Positions 26,715 through 37,470 of a stretch of DNA of 64,000 nt are shown piece by piece. Source of the DNA: Phaseolus vulgaris (lineage: Eukaryota; Streptophyta; Magnoliopsida; Fabales; Fabaceae); NCBI RefSeq assembly GCF_000499845.2, contig NC_023751.2:32982309-33046308 (forward strand), written 5' to 3'. The notes under the pieces are model-generated. The model saw nothing but the letters and a program-made list of their open reading frames with translations. It was not told the DNA's origin and searched no databases. The position numbers were made by a program, and so were the translations under genes. The stretch's first letter is position 1; each line of letters begins with the position of its first letter.

Positions 26715-27836
26715 ATATCTGCTACAGTTGCTCACCTATGTGTTTCTTAATGTACAAATCGTTGTATACACTATAGCAATGCAGAGATTATACTATTGCA
26801 CCTAATATAATTTAAAAAATTCATGCGCTTGTGTTTGGACATGAAGAACTGGTAAAAATATACTGGATATTTTAGACTGTTCCAAAACTTTATTAAAATT
26901 TGGGAATTTGTAAATGTGTATGTGGGTGTTTTATAAATATTTTTTTCTGGCTTATTTTTTATATGAAAGAAAGAGACTGATTATGTGAAAAAAAGAGACA
27001 GCGCAAAATTCAATGCAAGTGATTTCCATCCAAGAATGAAGTGAAATATATATATAGTAAAAGTTGACACACTCATGTTTTTCCTTACAATTCATGCTCA
27101 AAAATTACTACATAATCGGTGATTTCATTTTTTTCTATACTAATTCTTGTTTAAAAATACTACATTATTGATTATGTTGACTTTTTTATAATGGTAAACA
27201 AATATGGTTTCAAAGTTAAAATGAAGAGAAATTTATTTGGATAACTTTTTTAAAACGTGTTTATCTGAAAAAAAAACGTCACTATTAATCATTTTGGGTT
27301 TAATAACTTTATTTTATTTATTTATTACAATAATTTTAAATTTTATTTTATTGTTTTAAACATGATCCCAATTTGATTTTGTTTTAATTTTAAATCAGTT
27401 AATAAAATATCATATGAATAATATTTATTGATGAGAACAACAACTAACAAACAATCCATAATTGTCTTAACAAATTTGACTGAATAAATTTTATTAATTC
27501 TTTTTCTATCAGTGTAACAACACATATTTTACAACCATTAGTATATTTATGAGATGTAACTATTGTTAATGAAGGATAATAATTATACACGATTATTTGA
27601 GATATATAGACTAAAAAATTGTAATGACATTAATGTTTATATATTATTTATGTATCTTTTTAATTGATAATTCTTGTATTCTGGACTTGCTGAAATTATG
27701 TATTTCATCAACAATGAATACAATTTATATTTAAGTGAATATTTTATATATTTTGTACTTATTCTCAATCAAACTATTTTTGCTATTCATCTGTATATGC
27801 TTGCGGATGGAATTCAGGAAGCAGATTCTATTCCTT
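26715..27836. other. AT-rich spacer between convergent VPS2.2 and ferrochelatase genes
   Basis: This holds the 3' ends of two convergent genes. It is strongly AT-rich, with short homopolymer runs. I see no gene, repeat family or structured RNA in it. Confidence 0.6.
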
Positions 27837-30250
27837 CTAAATAACATGATTCTTGAATGCCATGATCATTTTGGGTGAGAAGAAGAAGATGAATGCCAAG
27901 AATGAACCAAAGAAGAACTTGATGAAATATTTGAGAGGGTCATGGTCATGGTCAACATCTTCAGAAGTGCTGATACGTGGATACATTGCTTTTGCCGACG
28001 GGAGAGCTTCTATTACTGCATCAGCCAAATCAGTGATGAAGGAAGGGGTTGTGCCCAATTCTTGATGCCAGATTCAAGAGCCAAATCCTTGTACTCCATG
28101 TCAATTTCTTCAAGAGTTTCAATATGCTCACTCACAAAGCTGGGATAAAATAACACATGATTACTTTTACTCTCTTCGTATATTCATAACTTTAGACACT
28201 ACTCATAATAATAGTGTACCTCACGGGAACAGCCAAAAGACTCCTTACACCTTTTTTGCCAAGCTCAACAAGAACTTCATCCGTATATGGTTTCAGCCAC
28301 TGTACAGGACCCACACGACTCTGAAAATTCATCCAACAAGAATACAAGCCAGCATTAAAATATGAAATCTCCATTTAACTCAAGATGCCAGAAAAGTTAA
28401 GTTCAAAGGGTTCATAATCAAAAGGAACCTGATAAGCAAGAGTGTGCTCATTACTAACTCCTCTAGCTTTCAACTCTTGCATGATCAAGAAAATGCAATC
28501 CTCCATTTGATCTCTGGTACGGATCCCCAGCATCCTCAACGTAACTGACAGGTACACCGTGGGCACTGAAAAATATCATTGCCTACACAGAAAAAAACTA
28601 TGGTTCAGACTGCAGTAAAATACATCACGCAGCCTTCAATTTATGTAAGAGGCAAGTTGAAAGCATTCAACACAATAATAATCTACCTCTTTTGGTTCAG
28701 AAAAGCTTTGGAGCTCTTTCTCAATTAAGTCAGCCATTGACTTAATGTAAGCTTCTCGTTGATACCAAGAGTTTATAATGGAAACAGGAAGAGTAGACAA
28801 ATAGGCATCCTCCCTGAATTAAATGATATCAGTTGATAAAAGAATAATCCTAGAATCACTAAGGGCATTCATCATGAAGTGTGAATAAGCAATACCTGAA
28901 TGCTTGCTCAAGAATGCGGATGCTTGATCCAGTTGTGGATATAGAAAATTGCGGATAAAGAGGTAGTACCACAAGCCTTGTTATTCTGTCCCTCTTAATC
29001 TGTCATGCAAGACAAGCTTTGATTTTAGACTCAAGTAAAAGGTGAGCCACTTGAGCCCAGAATAATATAATTCATAATTAATTGTCCAGTATGTTATTTA
29101 GTTATGAAAAGAGAAAATGGATGTGTGGGAGAATAATGAAGAAAGGCAAAAAAGCAGGAGAAAAACTGACTTGCTGAATTGCTTCCTCGGTGAATGGATA
29201 CCAGTACCGCATCCCCACGTAAACATTTGAAGAGAGGCCCTTCGTTTCCAAAGCCTTTTTTATTGCAAGTGCCTGCACAAGCACAATGAATTAAGCTTCA
29301 TTAGTTCCAGAAAAATTACCCATGCAGATAACTTTTATTGATTGTAACAGGAAAAGGGCCAACAAAGAATTCTTGTTGCAGAAAAACAGTGCGGCATATA
29401 ATGGTAAAACCAAAAAAATTGAACTCTACCTGGTCATCTGTAATTTTGCGTAAAGGAGAGCCACCACCAATAGCAGCATACCCTTCCTTAGATTTAGGAG
29501 CCCGAAGTACAGAAATCAATTTTGCCAGTGGTCGCTGGAGAAACCTAAACAATCTTGGAAGACGAATGATGTCCTGTTGCAATACAAGAAGCACATAGCA
29601 TTCAAATTATATGAATGTACTAAGGCCACTATGGAATTTACAGGAACAGAATAAAATAACCAACCGTAGAAAAAACACAAACAAACTTAACATACAGGAT
29701 CTGCAAAAAGATTAAACAGAAAAGGTTGAACGTCATTCAATGTCTCTGGTCCTCCAAGATTGAGAAGTAGCACACCAACTTTTTCTTCAGCAACATGCGT
29801 AGGAGGTTCTAAGGCAGCCACATCATAAGCACTTGTCTCCACAGAATAAGAAGCTGGACCAACTAGGTTTCTCCTGCCAGAAGGGTTCACACAAAGTGGT
29901 CCACCAAGCAGGCCATTTCTTCTATTGGTGGAGTCAGAACACAGAAACAAAGACACTTGAGATGTAGACCTGTTACAATTTGAATGGCAATCAACACAGG
30001 CCAGAATTTCGGATATCAGAACATAACCTGAAAATTAAGAGTGACCAAGCATTTAGATAGCAAACTTTACAAGTGATAAATTCAGCATTACATAGAAAAT
30101 TGCAAATTAAATTAACTTAGCTTGGCCATATCAAAGACAAAACAACAGTAAAGTTCAAAGGCAATAATAATAATAACATCAAAAACCATCTACTAGAGAA
30201 AAATCCCAACCTAGTGGATGAGGCATTATAATAGATGGAACTGCCAGCAT
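27837..30250 (-). pseudogene. Plastid ferrochelatase, FC1 type, with two frameshifts
   Basis: Ferrochelatase inserts Fe2+ into protoporphyrin IX, the last step of haem synthesis. Exons on -: 30250-30211, 30027-29696, 29573-29430, 29272-29171, 28999-28896, 28813-28687, 28582-28429, 28320-28220, 28139-27837; the first is a tentative transit-peptide start. All splice sites are intact. Seen: [55 protein letters not shown], the [18 protein letters not shown] block with the conserved active-site His, and [15 protein letters not shown]. The C-terminus has a hydrophobic segment and ends FKNHVI, without the chlorophyll-binding-like tail of FC2. Exon 7 is 154 nt where 153 are expected: one extra C at 28516/28517 leads to a stop at 28463-28465. 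Exon 9 lacks 19 nt at 28051-28060. It is a pseudogene unless the assembly is wrong at both sites. Confidence 0.85.
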
Positions 30251-31201
30251 TATGATGTATGTTCTTCACGATTGTAGAGAGTAATTTCGACCTCAAGAAA
30301 ACATTCTGACAATTGAAATAAATAAAGTAGCAGAGTCTTACAACACAAGTGGTTTAGCAAGCTGGCTAATGCTCAAAACCAGAACTTAAATGGGAGACAT
30401 TTGGAAGAACTTAATGCGAGTGCAGAGTAAACTCATTACCCAACATGCGTGTAAGTATAAAAACAGATAGGCATACATAACATAAATTAATGCGATCATC
30501 AACTCAGTATCTTAGTCTTTTCTTGTGCATACAATGACAACAATGAAACGTATACCTATGACCCCATGCAAACTATCCAAACCACCACCATTTGACCGCC
30601 TTAACTCAATATCTTACTCTATAAACCCAAACAACACACAATCAAATAAGAACTTAACAATACTAGCCCATTTGCTCCTTCAACCCCTACAAAAAATTCC
30701 CTCCACTTGGTATCACGGTGAAGATAAGTTACTCACTCCATCAAAACTATCCCCACCTAGTGCAGCAAATACAAAACAACTAATTCAAAAAAAAAAATAT
30801 TTAAAGGAACTGATTTTCTTTTGTTTTGCTTCAATTGCCCCAAATAAACACCAGTTTAATTTCTATGTCTGTTAGCATAAAAAAAACTCTATATTGCCAA
30901 CCAATAAAAAATCGTACAAGTAGAACTTCAATGATAATAATTATAAAAGTCAATACACTCATCGTAAGTTCACTAGAAAAAACCCTATACACCCATTTAA
31001 ATAAAACTCACACAAAAGAGCACAAAATCCAAGTTTATGAACAAAATTGAAATGAACAAAACTCGTGAGAGTGAAATGTTGAAGCTGAAAAGGTGGAATC
31101 TTTTTTTAGTTGAAGCAACCCCACGAGCTGGGGATTTGATTTTGGGGTAAAGAGAGAGAAAGGGTAGAAAGAAAAACGAAGAAAAAGAGAGAAGAGGATA
31201 C

Positions 31202-31416
31202 AGATCAGTGTCTTTTCTGCGGAGGTCATCGTACATATACTTGTAAGGGGTTCCGAATTCGTAGACATTGGGTTCCCTGAGGGAGGGACCCGGGAGCTTC
31301 ACGTGGGCACCAGTGCCGTAAGAAGACACGTCGAAACCCTCCCTCTTGAGCAGGGAATGAGCCTCCATGCTCCTGTTCTGGTTCGAAGAACACACCATCG
31401 CGTAAGGAAACTGCAT
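31202..31416 (-). pseudogene. SSU72: SSU72 first exon only (RNA pol II CTD phosphatase)
   Basis: SSU72 dephosphorylates Ser5 of the RNA polymerase II CTD and acts in mRNA 3'-end formation. The frame from the ATG at 31416 begins MQFPYAMVCSSNQNRSMEAH and contains the phosphatase P-loop CSSNQNRS (CX5RS), then LLKREGFDVSSYGTGAHVKL, PGPSLREPNVYEFGTPY and LRRKDTDL. A GT donor follows at 31201-31200, as expected for the exon 1 border. About 71 of ~190 residues are covered. No exon with the remainder can be seen below 31200 on this strand; the ferrochelatase gene starts ~950 bp downstream. It is therefore an orphan exon or truncated duplicate, with an open and well-conserved reading frame. Confidence 0.8.
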
Positions 31417-31555
31417 CTCTTCTGTTCTCTTCTCTTCTGAGGCTTGTTTGTTTCTTGTTATTGGTTGAAACTGAGATGCTGAATTGAAGAGCAGAAGAGA
31501 ATACAGAACGGAACAGAGTATCTGCAATGGAGTTAGGCACATGTGCAGGACAAAA

Positions 31556-31583
31556 TTATTACTATTATTATTATTATTATTGT
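31556..31583. repeat. (ATT)n microsatellite
   Basis: An ATT/TTA trinucleotide run with one interruption, 140 bp upstream of the SSU72-like start codon. Confidence 0.85.
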
Positions 31584-33044
31584 TTAAGGGGGCTTGTGTG
31601 ATTTTTTAAAATTAAATATGCTTTTGTTTTGAATTAATATTAGACTATAATTTTTTTTATAAATCCACCTGAGAAACAAATCTATTATTTCTTGTGTAAA
31701 ACTCAAGTTTTCTACTACCAAGCATTTGAACATATTTTTTTAATTATTATTAGCCATAATTTATGAAAAGTTACACTTATCTTCTTTTAGGTTTTGTTAA
31801 ATTACAGTTGGACATTTTAAAATTTTAAAATAATTACTAGCTTTTCTTAAAATTTTATTAAAATAATCATTAATTTTTGCTAGTTTTTAAAAGATATTTA
31901 CTTTTTTATATTTTAAAAATATATGTTCATTTTCTTTGTATTTTTAATAAAATGGAATTTATCTTATGCAAAAAAAAGTATTAGTTATAAATTAAGTGTG
32001 AATTTGAGTTTAATCTTGTAAAGAATGAGAAAAATAGTTTTAGGGTAGAAGTAGTATAATTAAAATGACATTTGAATATTTTATTATTAAATTTAAAAAA
32101 ATATATAAATAGAAATTCAGTCAGGTTTCATTTTAAAAGAACCATTATCTCTCTAAAAATTTTATTTTCTTTTTCTCTGCCTTCTTTTTAAGATTCTGAT
32201 CACACCTCGCTCATCAGTTTGACCATCAGAGTACGTCATTAGACTCCTGGCAGTGAAGACTACAAGACTGCCCGGATCAGAATCTTTGATACAAAGAACT
32301 CATTTTTGTTCCTTTTTCCCTTCTTCTTCTCCTTTCTCTCTAAGATTCTAATCTCCTTGCTTATCAGTTTGACGATCGCAGTCTGTCATTGGACTCCTGA
32401 TAGTGAACTCTACAAGATTGCTTGATTAAAATCTCAGATAGAGTAAGTTCATTCTTGACTCATTTTCCCTTGAATTAGTTTTAATCTGGTTAGATTTGTC
32501 TTCAGTTTAAGCTTGCATGTGATGCTTTTATCTTCAGAATCCTAGTAGTATAGTTAGATTTTTTATTATGACTCTGTGGTGCAGGTTAGGCTACCCTTAA
32601 GCTTTTGGCAATTTGGAGCTCTTAGGGAACATCTGCTCAAGTTCAGGTAAGGAAAGCTAGTCTTATTCTTTTCAATTCTGGATGTGGGGGTGACATGGTC
32701 ACCAATTCCAATTTTTGTTTGCAGGATTATCTCTTTTGAAGAGTAAAGTAATATAATGGCTGAAATGGTTGATTTTGAATATTTTATATTGATTTTAAGG
32801 TGAATAAGTTGTTAAAAGTGTTGAGTGTGAAGTCAGGACCAATTGGGTTGGGCAGACTAGACACCATGTTTTAGTGAATAGGCTTAATTATTGTGTCCCC
32901 TCTATAATCTTTATTTAAGAGATCTTTGTGCTTGTAATAAAATTGTAACCAACAGAATGAAAACCTAATTAGTTACCCGTGAACGTAGGTTGCAGATTGG
33001 CAACCGAACCACGTTAAATCATGTATTGTTTATTTTCTGCAGTT
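31584..33044. other. Gene-free spacer with a duplicated ~110-150-bp unit (32190-32470)
   Basis: AT-rich DNA to 32150. A unit with ATCAGTTTGACCATCAGAGT, GTCATTAGACTCCTGGCAGTG and ACAAGACTGC at 32205-32285 then recurs at 32360-32435 as ATCAGTTTGACGATCGCAGT, GTCATTGGACTCCTGATAGTG and ACAAGATTGC. No protein is recognised. It may be the edge of an unclassified element. Confidence 0.5.
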
Positions 33045-33049
33045 GATTC

Positions 33050-34089
33050 TGTTAGAATATATGGCCTTAAACTAGAGGGGGGTGAATTGTTTAAGAGAAG
33101 TTTTTGAATTTTTTTTAAAGTTTAACAAAATTCTTTGTATGAATCCAGAACAGAAATCAGGTTAGCCAAGAACAAGATCAATAAAACAGCAAAGCAGTAG
33201 AGAAACAAAATGTAAATGAGTTTAAGGGTAAGAGAAAGATACACCAACAGTTTATACTAGTTCACTCTTAAACCAAGAGCTACATCCAGTCCCCAGAAAA
33301 CCACTGAGTAATCCACTAAGTAATCAAACCAGATTACAACACACAATCCATCAAAGCAGTGACCTTGAACCCTTCAAGAAACACACTCACTTTGGCAAAT
33401 CACACACCAAGAGTATTGATCTTGACCACCTCAAGAGCACACAACACTCCTTGGCAACACAACACCAGAAATACAGAAGGTTGAGAAGAGATTACACTTG
33501 TTTACAAAACAATCTGAAATCAATACAAATGCAATAATATTTCACTCTCTTAGAAAACTCAAAGCTTTGATGTGAATGTTCAAATCTTGAATCAACTCTT
33601 TCACAACTGAAAAAATCAAATTTGTTTCTCTTTCGTATTTGAAAACATAAACAAACTATTTATATTTTCCAAAGATTGGTCAAAGCATTTAATGAATGGG
33701 CGTATTCAGTTGGAAATCATTTAAAGCACATCCAACCACCAAAACAGAATTTTGTTAGGATTTTCAAAGAAACAATCGGTTGAAACCACGAAACAACCAA
33801 TTGTTTGGTTTGACAGGTTAACCAAACTCAAACAGTTTTCAATCTTTTCAAAAACTCCTAAGAGTAAAACAACCGGTTGATTCGACAAAACAACAGGTTG
33901 TTTTTCACTTAGTTTGAAAAACACTTTATTTCAAAAAAGGATTTAAAACACATTAGCTTTATATTCAACAAAGGAATGGATTACAAATAAAACTACCTAC
34001 ATCCCTCCCAAAACACAACAACAACACAGTCTTGCATCAAACACGAAGGATTTGGATTCTTCAAAGCACTTGATCACTCTTTATCAACA
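33050..34089. mobile_element. Solo LTR, 1,040 bp, target duplication GATTC
   Basis: The element begins TGTTAGAATATATGGCC and ends TTTATCAACA, i.e. the TGTT...AACA termini of an LTR. The pentamer GATTC lies immediately on both sides (33045-33049 and 34090-34094). The interior includes the CTAGAGGGGGGTGAATTG and CAACCGGTTG motifs that I recall from dispersed legume repeats. No internal pol domain accompanies it, so it is a solo LTR left by recombination. Confidence 0.8.
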
Positions 34090-34143
34090 GATTCGTGATT
34101 GTGTGTGTTGCTTCTGCGTACGTTTTTCCCATAAGAAAGTGTT

Positions 34144-34212
34144 TGTGATTGAGAGTTGAAAGTTTTTGTGATTGAGAGTTGAAAGTTTTTGTGATTGAGA
34201 ATTGAAAGTGTT
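34144..34212 (+). repeat. 23-bp tandem repeat, three copies
   Basis: The unit TGTGATTGAGAGTTGAAAGTT occurs at 34144, 34167 and 34190 with one or two changes. Confidence 0.85.
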
Positions 34213-35104
34213 TGAATGATAATATAAATGAGTTGAACTGTTTTTGAATATTTTGTTTAATTACTTAAATGAGATGTTTGATGAGAAGTGGTTGTTTGAT
34301 TTTAGATGATGATTGATTTAAAGAGCGTATATTTGGAACTTAGTTATGCGTTTAAGTGAATTTTGAGATATATTTGGATTGTTTATAAAGTTTAAACTAT
34401 TATGTGATTTAATGGTGCATTGATGGGTTAAATGATGTATGTAATGAGTGGAAAGTGTGATCAAGACATAGTATTTTTCAGGAAAGGAAATATCGTATTG
34501 AAATTGTTTTTAGGGTGTATTGATTTGTGAGTGTCCTGTGAATGAGATGATCCTGACTCTACTGATATAATGGAATCACATAGATGAAGTTATTCAGTTC
34601 GTGAGAGTCGAAGGAGGTTCATTTGGCTGAATCTGAGGTTTGAAAGAACTTATCAGAGCAGATCTAATGGATTTACCCTGAGATGATGAGATATTGAGAT
34701 TGATTATGTGCATGACTGTGTGGATTCACAGTGAGTAGTATGGCAAGTGCAGGTCTATGAATGCTAATTTCAATACACGAGTCTTCACGAAGTAGAGTCA
34801 AGTGTCTATGTATTTTGAGTTGGTAGAAGTCTGGCATGTGAAAGATGATTTATGAATTTGATAGACACTTGAGAGTTTGTGAAATTGTATGAGAATTGAT
34901 GACTTTATGTTGATATTTCAAGTTATATTTATATTAGAAGTTTTAAAAATAGCTAGTTTACCATTTCCTTTGTTTTGTGGTTGTTTTCTTTAATCTGTGA
35001 TGATCGTGTAATTACACACACGGGAGCAGTGAATGGTGTAACTTTCACAAAATCATGTTTGTCCATAGAGAAACCTAAAAGTATTTTTCCTTTATCTGCA
35101 TAAG
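34213..35104. other. Unclassified repeat-like spacer
   Basis: Less AT-rich than its surroundings and apparently transposon-derived (for example GTGAGAGTCGAAGGAGGTTC at 34600). I found no coding frame, terminal repeats or known domain in it. Confidence 0.35.
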
Positions 35105-37246
35105 ATTTTTTCTTGCTCAAAGATGTCTTCAATCATCACAGTTCTCAAAATTTGACTCATAGTTGTTGATAACTGAAGTGATAAAAAAATACACTAAGTT
35201 TTGTTTGACTAACTTTCTCCTATTGCATACCAATGAATGCTTCGATGTCTTTATCTTCCATCTCAAATAGACGATCTGGGTCAACCCCATGATCTCATAG
35301 TATTTCACAATATTTATGTTGAAAGGTTATATTCAAATTGCCTAAGAGATGTTGATGTGACCAAACTCAATAATCCACGACTTTGTTGTTTTCCAACAGG
35401 AACAAAGACTTCTCATACCAGCCTATTCGCAAGCATATCTCAAATAATGCTCATGTTATTCGATCCAAGCTTATACCAATATAGGCAAAATTGTAACACC
35501 CCATAATTTACATATAACTATTACAATAAAAGTTCTACCAGTTTCTATACAAACTTGGAGTTTTTCAAAACATTCCTAATACATGATTAGGATTTATAGA
35601 AATACAAATATTTACATATCCACAGCTCAAAATAAAACTCTGTAACCTCTAAGGCTCTCCTGCACCTATATGGTCATCTGCTCGTGTACATAGTACAGTC
35701 ATCGCAGTTCAAACACAGCAAGAAAAGCAAGGGTAAGCTACTGAAAATAGAATTTTATAATATACACACTTAAATCCAAAGAGAAAACCAAGTTACATGA
35801 TCAATTTCACAAATTACACAATCTTCTTCAAATCCCAACATTAAAACAATCACATAGATCTCACATGGATCTACACATCCAGAATATTCAACAAACAACG
35901 TCTTCCGGAAGACCCGTATTAAGTAAGTCCTACCAGAGACTAACACCTGATCCAAAGATTACCAGCGAATCCAACAGAAAGGATCAGGGTAAGTTCAATA
36001 CAACCCAAGTCATGCATCTCATATGTCACGGTGTGCATGAACTCCCCCATCAGCTTCTCACCACCTGATATCTTAGTCTATGTGACTTAGATCATCAGTG
36101 AAGCTCGGAGATCTCTGTTACCACATAGGCATCAATACTTAATACACAACAAACATCAGTCCATACATTATCCCAAATGTATGAATTCAATTTCATACCA
36201 TTTCGACATACAATATTATTTCAAAAGTTATCCACAATATTCAAAAGTTTATTTGACATAAAAAAAATACACTTTAATACTAAATCATCAAAACCCAATA
36301 TTTCCACAAATTTAAATAATATATAAACAAACACACAATATATAAACAAATAACACCCATGTAAGAGAAATTCAATATTGGGACCACGTCCCTTCCGCAT
36401 TCAGATCTTCTATCCTAGGGTGCTATTAAAAATTAAATTTAACTTCCCTTACCTCAATTGCTTGCTTTCCAAGCAACTTTTAGAATTTTATTCCCCACCG
36501 TTTGGATAAGCTTCAAGATTTACGGGCCTAATGCAAATTATCCAAACAGAACAAAATTTCAGTATATAATAGAATAAGTTGAGAGGATTAAACTTCTCAA
36601 CTGACCCCACCAAAATTGATGACTAAATCCTAAGGAAAAACAGAGAACACAGGATATTTAGAGTAAAAATGAACTTACTCTGTTTGAAAATCTGATCGGG
36701 TAGAAATGTTCCTTAATTCCTCTGCTACAGCGTGGTATGATCAGATTCTAAAATAGATGAAGATTGGGAGAGAAATTAAGAGAGAGGGAGAGAAGAGAAT
36801 TGGAGAGAGAGAGAGAAAGTGGTTTGGAAGAATGAAGAAGAAAGTGATAGTGGGCACACTGTTTCTACTTTTTATAAAAAAAGTGTCGTTACAAAAATCA
36901 AATACCAAAGAAATGGAATTCATAGAACCTTGAAATATGTATAACTAAATCAAAATGGATTCTTCTCATATTTATTGGAAGAGCCTATTTTACTTTCTAA
37001 TGCTCATGATGTGGGTGTCAACATCACTAGCTCATTTATTTCTTCATCTCGAACGATAATATTCTTATATTCAGAAAAACGTGTAACACCAATTACTAGA
37101 GACATCTGCTTAGAATTAAGAGTAGAATCTACCATCATCTCAGTCCACCCAATACCACAAGCTAAATGATTCGTCCTCACCTTTATGAAAAGATAAGCAT
37201 AACTCACCCAAGCAAAAACTTCCTTAACAATCGTTACCGTACCCAA
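35105..37246 (-). pseudogene. DExH14/ASCC3-like helicase fragment, split by a solo LTR
   Basis: The segment resembles the Ski2-like RNA helicase DExH14/ASCC3 (winged-helix to Sec63 region). On -, 37246-37060 reads GTVTIVKEVFAWVSYAYLF and ACGIGWTEMMVDSTLNSKQM. It then jumps over ~60 expected residues to EYKNIIVRDEEINEL. Remnants with in-frame stops follow to 36899. After the inserted LTR (35492-36893) the frame resumes at 35486 with FAYIGISLDRIT, ALFEICLRIGWYEKSLFLLE, WSHQHLL, RLFEMEDKDIEAFIG and TMSQILRTVMIE. Stops (a CGA-to-TGA change is likely before ALFEICL) and frameshifts show it is dead. No introns are evident inside each block, which would fit a retrocopy or exon-only capture. Close relatives such as BRR2 fit less well (WSHQHLL versus WPHQHPL is ASCC3-type). 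Confidence 0.75.
35492..36893. mobile_element. Solo LTR, 1,402 bp, target duplication AAAAT
   Basis: The element begins TGTAACACCCCATAATTTAC and ends AGTGTCGTTACA, so its ends are TGTAAC...GTTACA. AAAAT flanks it on both sides (35487-35491, 36894-36898). Removing it with one AAAAT copy joins SLVFDF to AYIGISL in one helicase frame, which confirms both borders. A diverged partial copy in the opposite orientation lies at 44013-44600. No pol sequence is attached. Confidence 0.88.
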
Positions 37247-37470
37247 TGCTATCTTTTCACCACTTTTGTCAAATTGAGATCTCTTAGCTCACACAATTAT
37301 ATGCACAATCTCAAGCATATAATTCTTTTCCATAGGTAGAATATGTGTAGTCTTCTTTAATTCATCCATTATTACTCACATTGACTCATGTTTCTTCATT
37401 GGATGTAATAAGTAGGTGATAAAACTCATGAAAATATTATTTCACTCTCATTTTAGGAATGTCAAACTGT
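37240..37470 (-). mobile_element. Ty3/gypsy integrase core fragment
   Basis: On the - strand the blocks KKHESM, VIMDELKKTTHILPMEKNY and MLEIVHIIV match the gypsy integrase pattern (HDAIWV-VDRLTKSAHFLP--Y-LEK). They are followed by RDLNLTK and an ALGT end, where the integrase normally reads RDPRFTSRFW...ALGT. A stop replaces the Trp before VIMDEL. The fragment joins the helicase-like block directly at about 37246. Confidence 0.65.

Noticed and set aside
30525..31050. Open frames on + between ferrochelatase and the SSU72 exon
   Set aside because: No recognisable domain and a composition typical of AT-rich introns or spacers.
29696..31416. SSU72-ferrochelatase fusion gene
   Set aside because: The SSU72 exon ends with 2 extra nt, while ferrochelatase exon 2 needs 1 nt from upstream, so a direct join would be out of frame.
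31226..31540. Alternative - frames over the SSU72 exon and an upstream extension from 31542
   Set aside because: Only the frame beginning at 31416 matches SSU72; residues before it are not family-like and are probably leader sequence.
35237..35506. 89-residue open frame on +
   Set aside because: It is antisense to the helicase-like remnant, which has clear family similarity on -.
36975..37169. Open frame on +
   Set aside because: Antisense shadow of the helicase-like block on -.
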